Source of the DNA: JACKII01 sp965222315
Lineage (GTDB): Bacteria; Pseudomonadota; Alphaproteobacteria; Bin95
Length of the DNA: 64,000 nucleotides
Assembly: GCA_965222315.1 (NCBI GenBank)
Contig: OZ244951.1
Span: forward strand, 1,984,001-2,048,000
Reading direction: 5' to 3'
The notes below the pieces were generated by a model. It saw only the letters and a list, made by a program, of their open reading frames with translations. It was not told where the DNA came from and searched no databases. Made by a program: the position numbers and the translations under genes. This document shows positions 34,968 to 43,473 of the stretch, piece after piece; within the stretch, counting starts at the first letter, position 1; each line of letters opens with the position of its first letter.

Positions 34968-35732
34968 CTAGAGAAACACCGTGCCGCCATCCACCATGAT
35001 GGTCTGGCCGGTCACGAACTTGCTGGCGTCGCTGGCCAGATAGACGATGGTGCCGACTAGGTCCTTGGCCTCCAGGCTGCGCTGCAGGGCCTGGCCCTTT
35101 GCGATCACATCAGCGGCCTTGTCCAGGCGTTCACCGAAGAACTCCTTGGTGCCCTCGGTCATCACGGCGCTAGGGGCGACGGCGTTCACGCGGATCCAGT
35201 CGCGGCCGACCTCTCGGGCCATGGCGCGGGTCATGCCAATGACGGCACCCTTGCTCATGGCGTAGTGCACGCCGAAGGGAAAGCCATAGACGGCGGCCAG
35301 TGACGAAATATTGATGATGGAGCCGCCGCCTGCCGTCCGCATCGGCGCGATCACCGCCTTGCAGCAATGCCAGATGCCGGTGATGTTCACATCCATCATC
35401 TTCTGCCATTCGGCAGGCTCCAGTGTTTCGAAGCGGCCGCCCTTCATGTCGGCATAGAGGGCGGCGTTGTTCACCAGCGCTTGGATGCCGCCGAACTGCT
35501 CAATGGCAGCGTCGGCCATCGCCTGACACGACGCCATGTCGGTAACATCCAGGCTCACACCGAGCGCATTGCCGCCTGCAGCTTCGATGGCGGCAACAAT
35601 CTCGCCGCAATCGCGGATATCGCCGCAGACAACGTTCGCGCCCTCCTTCGCCAAGGCTTCGGCATAGGCGCGACCGAGCCCGCGGGCAGCCCCGGTGACA
35701 ATCGCGGTTTTGCCCGTCATGGAGGTGGTCAT
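34968..35732 (-). CDS. Short-chain dehydrogenase/reductase (SDR)
   Basis: The ATG at 35732 gives a 254-residue classical SDR. The NAD(P) motif is AIVTGAARGLGRAYAEALAK (TGxxxGxG), followed by NNAA (LVNNAALYADM), the catalytic Ser in INISSLAAVYG, and Tyr-x-x-x-Lys in VHYAMSKGAVIG. DIRD after the second strand suggests an Asp that favours NAD over NADP. The C-terminus GQTIMVDGGTVFL is typical of FabG-like enzymes. It is the first gene of a minus-strand run with the cyclase and LLM genes. Substrate unknown. Confidence 0.88.
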   Translation of the reverse strand: MTTSMTGKTAIVTGAARGLGRAYAEALAKEGANVVCGDIRDCGEIVAAIEAAGGNALGVSLDVTDMASCQAMADAAIEQFGGIQALVNNAALYADMKGGRFETLEPAEWQKMMDVNITGIWHCCKAVIAPMRTAGGGSIINISSLAAVYGFPFGVHYAMSKGAVIGMTRAMAREVGRDWIRVNAVAPSAVMTEGTKEFFGERLDKAADVIAKGQALQRSLEAKDLVGTIVYLASDASKFVTGQTIMVDGGTVFL

Positions 35733-35862
35733 GCTTGCGTTTCCCATTATTCGTGGCCATCTGTTGCCTGAACTATTCTGGACCGGCAAGGCGCTGACAA
35801 GAGACCTGTCTGCGCCGGTCCGAGCTCGGTGGGGCCGCCAGCCAAATAGCGAAGGACGAGAG

Positions 35863-36324
35863 ATGCGTTGTTTTCTGGGAGTGATGATGGTGGCTGGCCT
35901 GTTGGCGTATGGCCCGGCACAAGCGGTATCTCTCTCCGATACAGTCAGTATGGAATTGTCGGAAATTCAGACCCTCATTGAAGAAGGCGAACACGAGAAA
36001 GCCATCGACGAATTATGGCACTATGTGGAGGCCAAACCGGACAGTGCCGATGCCTACAACCTGCTCGGTTACAGCTACCGCAAAGACAAACAGTTCGACC
36101 GCGCAAAGCAATCCTATGACCGGGCGCTGCAACTGGACCCGGAACATAAGGGCGCGCACGAATACCTAGGGGAGCTTTACCTGCAAACCGGCAAGCCTGA
36201 ATTGGCGGAGGCGCAGTTGGAAAAGCTGGCGGAGATCTGTGGCCTGGAAGGCTGTGACGAGTATGAGGAACTCCGCGTTGCCATCGGCGAATTCAAACGG
36301 GGAAAATCCACCGGAAAGTGGTGA
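35863..36324 (+). CDS. Secreted TPR-repeat protein
   Basis: The ATG at 35863, preceded by GAAGGACGAGAG, gives a 153-residue protein with a Sec signal peptide, MRCFLGVMMVAGLLAYGPAQ, cleaved near AQA. The mature part holds about two and a half TPR units: AIDELWHYVEAKPDSADAYN, LLGYSYRKDKQFDRAKQSYD and EYLGELYLQTGKPELAEAQL. A Cys pair in EICGLEGCDEY may form a disulfide in the periplasm. It probably scaffolds a complex there. It is divergent from the SDR gene and ends just before the SOS box of imuA. Confidence 0.85.
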   Translation: MRCFLGVMMVAGLLAYGPAQAVSLSDTVSMELSEIQTLIEEGEHEKAIDELWHYVEAKPDSADAYNLLGYSYRKDKQFDRAKQSYDRALQLDPEHKGAHEYLGELYLQTGKPELAEAQLEKLAEICGLEGCDEYEELRVAIGEFKRGKSTGKW

Positions 36325-36367
36325 CGGCGACGGCCGTCCGGGTTGACTCCTCTGGCCAGCAAAATTA

Positions 36368-36382
36368 GAACTAAATAGGAAC
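36368..36382 (+). promoter_or_regulatory. LexA (SOS) box upstream of imuA
   Basis: GAAC, 7 bases (TAAATAG), GAAC: an exact match to the alphaproteobacterial LexA site GAAC-N7-GAAC. It lies 47 bases before the imuA start, where a LexA operator is expected, in a short AT-rich tract that stands out from its surroundings. Confidence 0.8.
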
Positions 36383-36429
36383 ATATAGGAAATATTGTAA
36401 TGTGCCGGTAAGGGCGCAGGCAGGGTGTT

Positions 36430-37203
36430 ATGGCCGGTAAGCTCGCCCATTTGGCAGCGCAAATCGCTAAGATCGAGGCGGATACCAGCCGCCGGACGGA
36501 GCCGCTGCCGGCGGTGCCGCTGCAATGCCCGGACATCGACGCAACCTTGCCGGGGCAGGGCCTTGCCCGTGGGGCGGTGCATGAGATGATGGGGCCGGGC
36601 CATGACGGCGACCAGAGGGGCGATGGCGCGCTGATGGGTTTTGCTTGCGTCGCGCTCGCCCGGCTGATGCACGCAGACGAGCATGCCCGCCCGGCGCTCT
36701 GGTGCATGAATCAGCGCCTGCAGCAGGTGGGGGGTCTGCTCTCGGGCCTGGTCTATCCGCCGGGCCTTCAGATGATGGGTGTGCCGGTGGAGCGGCTGCT
36801 GCTTGCCTACACCAACAACGATGCCGACACGCTCTGGGCGATGGAGGAGGCGTTGCAAAGCCGCGCCGTCTCCGCCGTACTGGGGGAGTTGAACCGGTTC
36901 GAGCCGGTGGCGGCGCGCCGCCTCCAACTGGCAGCGCAAACCCATGCGGGCACGGCGCTGGCGCTCTGGCCGGGGAAGGGGGGCAATGCCGCCAGCTTTG
37001 CCGAAACACGCTGGCGGCTCACCAACCTGCCCAGCACCGGTAACATGATGGAACCCCATTGGAAGGTCACCCTGGTGCGCGCCCGCCGCAGCGCGGTGAC
37101 GGCGGAATGGTCTGTGCGTTGGCGGGATGGGCGGCTGGAGGCCGATGCGCTGGAGCAGGCATCGCCGCAGGCGTCCCTTACGGCTAGCACTCATCGGGGT
37201 TAG
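36430..37203 (+). CDS. imuA: ImuA-like RecA-related SOS protein
   Basis: The 257-residue protein has the ImuA family pattern: LPGQGLARGAVHEMMGPG near residue 40, which replaces a Walker A loop, then ALMGFACVALARLM, ARPALWCMNQRLQQ and YPPGLQMMGVPVERLLLAYT. The final part, MMEPHWKVTLVRARRS, is also conserved. ImuA works with ImuB and DnaE2 in error-prone translesion synthesis after DNA damage. Control by LexA is supported by the SOS box. Unusually, the next gene (40 bases on) is a fumarylacetoacetase-family hydrolase, not imuB, so either imuB-dnaE2 lie elsewhere or this copy is solitary. Confidence 0.85.
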   Translation: MAGKLAHLAAQIAKIEADTSRRTEPLPAVPLQCPDIDATLPGQGLARGAVHEMMGPGHDGDQRGDGALMGFACVALARLMHADEHARPALWCMNQRLQQVGGLLSGLVYPPGLQMMGVPVERLLLAYTNNDADTLWAMEEALQSRAVSAVLGELNRFEPVAARRLQLAAQTHAGTALALWPGKGGNAASFAETRWRLTNLPSTGNMMEPHWKVTLVRARRSAVTAEWSVRWRDGRLEADALEQASPQASLTASTHRG

Positions 37204-37243
37204 CCCGTACTTTATCCCCAGTACGAACCGGAGGAATGCACCA

Positions 37244-38173
37244 ATGAAACTCTGCTATTTTAACGATTTCCGCTTGGGCGTGGTGAAGGGGGATAACGTC
37301 GTCGATATCACCGATGCCGTCAGCCGCCTGCCGCATCGCGATAGCCGCGACCTGATCTGCGCCCTGATTGCCGATTGGGCGGACCAGAAGGGTAAGGTGG
37401 AAGACGCCGTTGCTGCCGGTGCCAGTGTACCGCTTTCCGGCGTTCGTCTGCGCGCGCCGGTGCCGATGCCGGGCAAGATCGATTGCATGGCCGTCAACTA
37501 CATGGAAAACGGCCTGCTGGAGAAGGCAGCCCCCATCAACGCCTTCCACAAGACCCCGGCCTCCCTCATCGGCATGGGCGACACCATGGTGCTGCCCGAC
37601 ATTCCAGCCGGCATTTTCGAGGGCGAGGCCGAACTGGCGCTGGTTATCGGCAAGACGGCCAAGAATGTTAGCCAGGCCGATGCCATGGGCTACATTTTCG
37701 GGTACATGAATTTCATCGACGGCTCGGCCCGGGACATGCCACCGCCCGGCAACGTGTTCTTCCAGGCGAAGAGCCGGGACACGTTCGCGCCGACCGGCCC
37801 GTTCCTGGTGACCGCGGACGAGGTGCCGGACCCGCAGAACCTGGACGTGAAGCTGACCAACAACGGCACCGTCTATCAGGACTTCAACACGGACGACATG
37901 GCCCACCAGATCCCGCGCATCATCGAGTGGTTGTCGTCTATCCACACGCTGGAGCCGGGCGACATCGTCGCGACCGGCACCAACCACCAGGGCCTGAACC
38001 CGTTCCAGGACGGTGACAAGGTCACCCTGGAAGTCGGCCCGCTCGGCAAGCTGGAATTCAGCGTTTCTGACCCCTTGAAGCGCACCTGGGCGCGCGTGAC
38101 CCGCGCCGGCCACCGCGAGTCCGGCGAGCCCGGCAACTACACCCCGCAGCTGACGGGCAAGTACGCGAAGTAA
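37244..38173 (+). CDS. Fumarylacetoacetate hydrolase (FAH) family protein
   Basis: The ATG at 37244 has a strong GGAGGA site upstream. The 309-residue protein has a short N-terminal domain and the FAH beta-roll catalytic domain: GKIDCMAVNYMENG, FEGEAELALVIGKTAKNVS (the Glu-x-Glu metal ligands), MNFIDGSARD (metal Asp) and FQAKSRDTFAPTGPFLV. IVATGTNHQGLNPFQDGDKV closes the fold. Members hydrolyse or decarboxylate 2,4-dioxo acids or ureidoglycolate in aromatic and purine breakdown. The substrate is not evident. Position after imuA may be coincidental, although the gap is only 40 bases. Confidence 0.88.
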   Translation: MKLCYFNDFRLGVVKGDNVVDITDAVSRLPHRDSRDLICALIADWADQKGKVEDAVAAGASVPLSGVRLRAPVPMPGKIDCMAVNYMENGLLEKAAPINAFHKTPASLIGMGDTMVLPDIPAGIFEGEAELALVIGKTAKNVSQADAMGYIFGYMNFIDGSARDMPPPGNVFFQAKSRDTFAPTGPFLVTADEVPDPQNLDVKLTNNGTVYQDFNTDDMAHQIPRIIEWLSSIHTLEPGDIVATGTNHQGLNPFQDGDKVTLEVGPLGKLEFSVSDPLKRTWARVTRAGHRESGEPGNYTPQLTGKYAK

Positions 38174-38246
38174 GGGATGAGATGAGCCTACCCCCGTCTC
38201 TCCCCATTCCCTGAAGCCGCATTGCGGCATTCAGGACCCATTCCAG

Positions 38247-38268
38247 AGGCGCTTGACTTCAAGCGCCT
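38247..38268. terminator. Perfect hairpin between convergent genes
   Basis: The 10-base arms AGGCGCTTGA and TCAAGCGCCT surround 2 bases. A second imperfect stem (38211-38234, around GCCGCA-TTGCGGC) lies just before it. They separate the convergent FAH and aldo/keto reductase genes and probably act as a bidirectional terminator; GGGTTT follows on the plus strand. Confidence 0.6.
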
Positions 38269-38353
38269 GACGCTTCGGGTTTACAGTCTCTGGCGTGGGT
38301 TCTGACTTCCGTCAGGAAAATGGTGGCGCGAGGGTAGGCGCGCCCGAGCCTTC

Positions 38354-39382
38354 TCATGAACTCCCGATGTTGAGCAGGTTCACCACCGGCTTGTAGAGTT
38401 CTTCCAGGTAGGCCACGTCCTCTGCGGGCAGTTCGATATCCGCAGCCGCCACCAGCTGGTCCAGTTGCGATAGTTTGGAGACGCCGACTACCGGCGCGGT
38501 GACTTCCGGCTTGCTCAGCAGCCATGCAACCGCCACCTGCGCCGGGGAATGGCCTAGCTTCTCCGCCACTTCCACCACGCGGTCAGCGATTTTGAAATCC
38601 ATTTCGCCTTGGTAAAGGCCGCGGGTCCGCTCCTTGTCGCCGCCCTGACTGCGCTGGGTGGTGCCCGCGTCGAGTGAGCCCTTGTAAGCCCCGGTAAGGA
38701 TGCCGCGTGCCAGCGGCGACCAGGGCGTCAGGCCGACACCGGTTGCGGCGCAATAGCGGTTCATTTCCCGCTCTTCCTCGCGGTAGATCAGGTTGTAGTG
38801 GTTCTGCATTGAAATGAACTTGGTCCAGCTGTTCCGCTCCGCTGTCATTTGCAACTCGCAGAATTGCCAGGCGAACATGCTGGAGGCACCAAGATACAGC
38901 ACCTTGCCAGCCTTCACCACATCGTGCAGCGCTTCCAGGCTCTCCTCGATCGGCGGATGGGCAACGCCGGGGAAGCCGTGCGGATGGCGGTGAATAATCA
39001 GCTGGTCGATATAGTCGAGACCCGTGCGCTTCAACGAGGCATCGACGCTTTCCATGATGTGCTTGCGGTTCAGCCCGCCCTTGTTCGGGCCACGGCCCAT
39101 GGGGGCGGCAACCTTGGTCGCAAATACATAGTCCTCCCGCCGGAACAGTTCGCGCAACAGCTTGCCGACCACCCGCTCGCACGCCCCAAGGCCGTAGGCA
39201 TTGGCGCAATCATAGTAGAACAGGCGGTGGTCCATTGCGGCCTTGAGTATCGGCCGGGCCTCGTCGATGGGCAGGGTCCAATCGCCCTGGTGGCCGACAC
39301 CGGGCTCGCCGAAATTCATGGTGCCGAGCGCGAGCCGCGAAACCTGCAGGCCGCTTTTGCCGAGTTGGGTGGCTTTGAGCAT
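38354..39382 (-). CDS. Aldo/keto reductase
   Basis: The ATG at 39382 gives a 342-residue protein; the frame stays open upstream but is not protein-like. The AKR barrel is complete: LALGTMNFGEPG, the catalytic Asp and Tyr in YYDCANAYGLGACERVVGK, Lys in VFATKVAAPMGRG and His in LIIHRHPHG. SQLDQLVAAADIELPAED is the C-terminal NADPH-site region. It reduces aldehydes or ketones with NADPH; the sequence resembles bacterial AKR11/12-type oxidoreductases. Substrate unknown. A binding-protein gene lies 44 bases upstream on the same strand, so co-transcription is possible. Confidence 0.88.
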   Translation of the reverse strand: MLKATQLGKSGLQVSRLALGTMNFGEPGVGHQGDWTLPIDEARPILKAAMDHRLFYYDCANAYGLGACERVVGKLLRELFRREDYVFATKVAAPMGRGPNKGGLNRKHIMESVDASLKRTGLDYIDQLIIHRHPHGFPGVAHPPIEESLEALHDVVKAGKVLYLGASSMFAWQFCELQMTAERNSWTKFISMQNHYNLIYREEEREMNRYCAATGVGLTPWSPLARGILTGAYKGSLDAGTTQRSQGGDKERTRGLYQGEMDFKIADRVVEVAEKLGHSPAQVAVAWLLSKPEVTAPVVGVSKLSQLDQLVAAADIELPAEDVAYLEELYKPVVNLLNIGSS

Positions 39383-39426
39383 GGGGCGTTCCTGTTCGAC
39401 TTTCCGAGCGTGGGTGTTGGGCGGCC

Positions 39427-40314
39427 TCATTCGGCCAGGGAATTGTCCACCATGGTGGCGAAATCGGTGCCGGTCTTGATGAAGCCGGAGCCGATCATGG
39501 ATTGGCGCAGGCGGTCGAAACCGGCCTCCTGTAACGCACCCGTGCGGTTCCAGAGGCCGAGGTCGCAATAGCGCCGCACGCAGGCTGCCAGCAACTCAAG
39601 CGGGAAGTCAGGGAACAGGCGGGTCATGGCCTTGGCCGTCTCCTCCGGCGGCTGGTCGTAGGTGTCGTTCACCGCCCGGCGGACGGCCCGGACCATGGCG
39701 GTGAAATCGTCCCGCCGCCGCTCAACCGTGCTCTTGATGGAATAGAAGCAGGTATAGGCCGCCGGGCCCCGGTTGGCTGCGGCATACATCAGATGCCCGC
39801 CCGCGCGGATTGCCTGCTCGGCATAAGGCTGAAAGGTCTGGAATACATCCAGCGAACCTGCCGCCAGCGCATCCCGGTTTTCCGCCATGCCTGGCTTCTG
39901 CACCGCACCCAGAGACTGCGGGTCGATGCCCAGGTCGCGCAGGTCTTCCTGCAGGCAGATCCAGGGTGTCGGCACTTCGCTCACTACATGGAGACTACGG
40001 CCTAGCAGGTCTTTGAGCCCGCCCGGCTCCCGCCCGATCAGGAAGAACGGATCGCGGCCCACTACCTCGCCAAAGCACACGAGTCCGCAGTCGGGCTGCT
40101 GGTCGTATTTGCGCAGGATGCGGAGCGGGCCGCCCCAGCAAACGTCGATTTCGCCGGACAACAGGCGTGGCAGCGTATCGGTCGGGTCGTAGCTTTCCTG
40201 CATCACCACGTCGACACCTTCTGCCTGGAAGTAGCCGCGCTCGAACGCAAGGTAGAAAGGCGCGTAAAAGACCGCGCGCAGGTTCTCTAGCAGGGTAATG
40301 GGGGTGCCGGTCAT
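39427..40314 (-). CDS. NMT1/THI5-like substrate-binding protein without signal peptide
   Basis: The 295-residue protein matches the THI5/NMT1 periplasmic-binding fold: LLENLRAVFYAPFYLAFERG and YFQAEGVDVVMQESYDP at the N-terminus, then GEIDVCWGGPLRIL, LVCFGEVVGRDPFFLIGREP and LGRSLHVVSEVPTPW. Such proteins bind aromatic or pyrimidine compounds for ABC uptake. Here there is no Sec signal at the N-terminus, and no permease or ATPase gene is nearby, so it may be a cytoplasmic binding protein or an enzyme of the THI5 type rather than a transporter component. Genes on both sides are on the same strand. Confidence 0.8.
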   Translation of the reverse strand: MTGTPITLLENLRAVFYAPFYLAFERGYFQAEGVDVVMQESYDPTDTLPRLLSGEIDVCWGGPLRILRKYDQQPDCGLVCFGEVVGRDPFFLIGREPGGLKDLLGRSLHVVSEVPTPWICLQEDLRDLGIDPQSLGAVQKPGMAENRDALAAGSLDVFQTFQPYAEQAIRAGGHLMYAAANRGPAAYTCFYSIKSTVERRRDDFTAMVRAVRRAVNDTYDQPPEETAKAMTRLFPDFPLELLAACVRRYCDLGLWNRTGALQEAGFDRLRQSMIGSGFIKTGTDFATMVDNSLAE

Positions 40315-40344
40315 GGGGATATCCTCCGATTCTCTTGGGGAAGG

Positions 40345-40803
40345 TTACCCCCAATAACGCCCGCTCGCACCTATCGCGGCAGTGATCAGGCCGAGCGCCA
40401 GGTTAGTTGCGACAATCATGCGGATCTGGCCGATCTGTTTGGCCGCGGTGGGTGGGTCCTCAGCGGCAACGGCGGCTGTCAGACGGCTGAACGGCGCGAA
40501 GTAGAGATGGGCGAACAGCGCCATCATGATCAGGCCGAGCAACAGCATGGTGTGGGCGTGCATCCCGGCATTGGCGAAGCCGCCCCACTCCACCAGCATG
40601 ATCCAGAAGCCGCTCACCAGCAATACGATCACGCACAGCCAAACCCACGGAAAAAACTTAGCGAAGACCCTTGCCCAAAGCGCCACCCGCTCCGGCGGCT
40701 GGAGCGGGCCGACCGAGGGACGGAGGCAGACATAGGCGAAGAACATGCCGCCCACCCAGATGATTGCCGCAAGGGCATGTACCGCTGTCATTAATGCAAT
40801 CAT
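40345..40803 (-). CDS. CopD-like small membrane protein
   Basis: The 152-residue protein has four hydrophobic helices: AVHALAAIIWVGGMFFAYVC, WVWLCVIVLLVSGFWIML, HTMLLLGLIMMALFAHLYF and a C-terminal helix. The first helix's H-x-x-x-x-x-W-V-G-x-x-F pattern, with conserved His residues, is seen in CopD-type and related haem- or copper-linked membrane proteins. Function is not established; electron transfer or metal handling is possible. It lies 30 bases upstream of the THI5-like gene on the same strand. Confidence 0.72.
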   Translation of the reverse strand: MIALMTAVHALAAIIWVGGMFFAYVCLRPSVGPLQPPERVALWARVFAKFFPWVWLCVIVLLVSGFWIMLVEWGGFANAGMHAHTMLLLGLIMMALFAHLYFAPFSRLTAAVAAEDPPTAAKQIGQIRMIVATNLALGLITAAIGASGRYWG

Positions 40804-41020
40804 CGACCGTCAACCTCCTCTGGCGTGAGGTACAAGGTTTGATGGAGCCAGACGGGCTTGGCAAGACTGTTGCATTGGCAATCGGCCCCGCAGCCTCACG
40901 GTAGTGTGAGATGGTTTGACCTGACCCGCATTCGGCATCAGCTTATACCGTTGAATTTTGCAGGCCTGCCGTAATGCGGCGCAACAACAATAGACTCAAC
41001 AGGAACCGGAACAGGGCACC

Positions 41021-42232
41021 GTGAGCGCATCCCCCAAGAAACTGCCGCGGCGCCAGCGCGACCGGCGGCTCGACTTTTTCCGCGGCATGGCGATGTTCAT
41101 CATCCTCATCGCCCACATACCGAACGATTGGTGGGCGCTATGGATTCCCGCCCGGTTCGGCTTTTCGGATGGGGCAGAGATGTTCGTGTTTTGCTCCGGC
41201 ATGGCCTCGGCGCTGGCGTTCGGCAGTCTCTATCGTTCGCACGGGTTCGGCACTCTGCTGGCCCGCGTGTCCTTCCGGGTCTGGCAGATCTACTGGGCGC
41301 ATATCACCCTGTTTCTGACGACGGTGGTTGTATTGTTGGCGGGAGACGCTTTGCTCGACACCGGTGTGGTCTACACCCAGCGTCTATGGGTCGTGCCATT
41401 CCTGGAGGATACTGCCACGTACCTGCCGGCACTGCTGACCTTGAACTATGTGCCCGGCCTGTTCGACATGCTGCCCATGTATGTGGCGGTATTATGCCTG
41501 TTGCCCATCGTGGCGACGCTCGGCAGCATCAACCGCGTCTATGCCGGCGTGTTCGTCGTGAGCCTCTGGTTGCTGTCGACCACCAACACCGTCGATTTGC
41601 CAGGCAGCCCCGTTACGGATCATGTCTGGTTCTTTAACCCGTTTGGCTGGCAGTTGGTGTTCTACACCGGATTTGCATTTGCCATGGGCTGGCTGAAACC
41701 GCCACCGATCGAGCGGAAGTATGTGCTGATCACGCTGGCGATCGTGTTGATTTCGGTGCCGCTCGCCTACTACCGGGTTTATACGGCCGTCCCGGCGTTG
41801 CAGGATTTGCGGGAGGCGCTGCAGCCGTTTTGGGCCAAAACCGACTATGGCATTTTCCGCTATATCCACTTCCTGTCGCTCGCCTACTTGGCCTACGCCG
41901 CTGTGGGCGAGGGCGGCCGCCGCCTGTTCGTTGAAGGCATTCTGGGGCGCATCGTCAATATTTTCCGCACCGTCGGCCAGCAATCGCTGGCGGTTTTCAT
42001 GGCCAGCATTGTGCTGTCACAGATTCTGGGCATGGCCTTCGATGTGATCGGGCGCAATCACTGGACGATGATCGTCGTCAACCTGTTCGGCTTTGCGTGC
42101 CTCATCGCGGTCGCCAAGGTAGTGACATGGTACAAGTCCGAACCCTGGCGGAAAGTCCCGGAGAAGAAGCCGCATCCGGCGGTGGACCCGGCCCAGCCGC
42201 CTGCCGCCGCTGCCGTGCAACCTGCGGAGTAG
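41021..42232 (+). CDS. OpgC-like membrane acyltransferase
   Basis: The 403-residue protein starts at a GTG and has about ten transmembrane helices. RRLDFFRGMAMFIILIAHIP, with an Asp-x-x-R-G motif in the first helix, and FGFSDGAEMFVFCSGMASAL are characteristic of the OpgC family. OpgC adds succinyl groups to osmoregulated periplasmic glucans; this protein is the right size, but no opgG or opgH is nearby, so the acceptor is uncertain. The C-terminus is a Pro/Ala-rich cytoplasmic tail. A secreted esterase gene follows 4 bases later, suggesting that acylation and de-acylation are coupled. Confidence 0.82.
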   Translation: MSASPKKLPRRQRDRRLDFFRGMAMFIILIAHIPNDWWALWIPARFGFSDGAEMFVFCSGMASALAFGSLYRSHGFGTLLARVSFRVWQIYWAHITLFLTTVVVLLAGDALLDTGVVYTQRLWVVPFLEDTATYLPALLTLNYVPGLFDMLPMYVAVLCLLPIVATLGSINRVYAGVFVVSLWLLSTTNTVDLPGSPVTDHVWFFNPFGWQLVFYTGFAFAMGWLKPPPIERKYVLITLAIVLISVPLAYYRVYTAVPALQDLREALQPFWAKTDYGIFRYIHFLSLAYLAYAAVGEGGRRLFVEGILGRIVNIFRTVGQQSLAVFMASIVLSQILGMAFDVIGRNHWTMIVVNLFGFACLIAVAKVVTWYKSEPWRKVPEKKPHPAVDPAQPPAAAAVQPAE

Positions 42233-42236
42233 CGGA

Positions 42237-43085
42237 ATGCTATTCCGTATCATCGGTTTCGCCTTGTTTGGGGTAGTCATGTCCTTGGGCGTTGCACGGG
42301 CGGACACCTGCGGGGCGGCTTTGCCTTGCCAGGTGGAGGACGGGCAGTATCTGATAGAGTTGCCGCGAGGAGCATCCGCCGCAAAGCCGGTGGGCGCGAT
42401 CGTCTACTTCCACGGCTACCGCAGCAGTGCCAAGGCCAGCATGCGCTTCAAGAGCCTCAGGGCCGCAGCGGCAGAGTTGGGCGTTGCCTTGATCGCTCCC
42501 GATGGCCTGGAGAGAAGTTGGTCTTTCCCAAACGCCCCGAGCAAGCGTCGCGATGAGATCGCTTTTGTTGGTCGGGTGCTGGACGATGCCCTGGCCCGGT
42601 TCCCCATCGACCGGGAGCGGATCATGTCGGCAGGCTTTTCCATCGGCGGCACGATGAGTTGGTACATGGCCTGCTATCTGGGGGAACGGTTTGCCGGGCA
42701 CACGCCGATTGCCGGCACGTTTTGGCGGCCCTATCCGGCCGAATGCTCCGGCTACGACCCATTTATCAGCCACGTGCACGGGACCGCCGACAAGACTTTT
42801 CCGCTGGCGGGGCGGGTAATCCGCCAGAAGTTCCACCAGGGCGACACGCGCGAGACCGTTGCCTTCTTCCGCGATCGGGGCGGCAATGATCCCTCGGTAG
42901 AGCACTACACAGACGGCACGCTCGATTGCACCAAAGCCGTCACGGCAAACGGCGGCGCGGTTGAGCTATGCCTGCATGACGGTGGCCATAGCATCCGTGG
43001 CGAATGGATCAAGCGCGGCTGGATGCGCTTGGCAGCCTTCAAGGGGTGGAGCGAGTTCCAACAGGCGGCGGAGGCAGCAAAGTAG
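42237..43085 (+). CDS. Secreted alpha/beta hydrolase (LpqC/PHB-depolymerase-like esterase)
   Basis: The 282-residue protein has a Sec signal peptide (MLFRIIGFALFGVVMSLGVA, cleaved near ARA) and the esterase fold of the PHB-depolymerase/LpqC group. The oxyanion region is VYFHGYRSSA, the nucleophile Ser lies in MSAGFSIGGTMSW (G-x-S-x-G), the Asp in VHGTADKTFPL and the His in LHDGGHSIRGEW, so the triad is complete. It acts in the periplasm or outside. It follows the OpgC-like gene by 4 bases and probably acts on the same carbohydrate or ester; this is inference. Confidence 0.82.
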   Translation: MLFRIIGFALFGVVMSLGVARADTCGAALPCQVEDGQYLIELPRGASAAKPVGAIVYFHGYRSSAKASMRFKSLRAAAAELGVALIAPDGLERSWSFPNAPSKRRDEIAFVGRVLDDALARFPIDRERIMSAGFSIGGTMSWYMACYLGERFAGHTPIAGTFWRPYPAECSGYDPFISHVHGTADKTFPLAGRVIRQKFHQGDTRETVAFFRDRGGNDPSVEHYTDGTLDCTKAVTANGGAVELCLHDGGHSIRGEWIKRGWMRLAAFKGWSEFQQAAEAAK

Positions 43086-43090
43086 ACCCT

Positions 43091-43405
43091 TCAGGCGTCC
43101 GGCGAGAAACTCGCCGGTGCCATGATCCGGTCTTCCTGGTGCTGGACCATGCCCTCGGTCTTGGCGAGGTATTCTGCCCATGCCGGGTCCTTGTCCCGCG
43201 CTGCGCGTTTGGCTTCCAGATCGGCCATGTTCTCGTACTTGTAGATGTGGATGACCTGGTTCAGCTGCCCGTGCTTGGCCACATAATAGCCCAACAGCTC
43301 AAAGCCGTGCTTCAGCATCACGGGCAAGCCATGGCTTTCCACAAGCGTCAGATATGGCCCCATCTTGCGCGGAACGATGGTGTAGGTGCGGTGGTTGATG
43401 ATCAT
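43091..43405 (-). CDS. NIPSNAP family protein
   Basis: The 104-residue protein has the NIPSNAP/dimeric ferredoxin-like pattern: NHRTYTIVPRKMGPYLTLVE at the start, then GYYVAKHGQLNQVIHIYKYE and RAARDKDPAWAEYL. Such small proteins form alpha-beta barrels and are often linked to catabolic enzymes, with unproven roles. It is divergent from the TPP enzyme at 43474, and both may share the short upstream region (68 bases). The stop converges on the esterase gene. Confidence 0.85.
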   Translation of the reverse strand: MIINHRTYTIVPRKMGPYLTLVESHGLPVMLKHGFELLGYYVAKHGQLNQVIHIYKYENMADLEAKRAARDKDPAWAEYLAKTEGMVQHQEDRIMAPASFSPDA

Positions 43406-43473
43406 GGCGAAAGGTCTCCCCTTTTCGAATTGAGGCGTTAGTCTGCACTCTACCCTAAATCGGAGATTACTCC

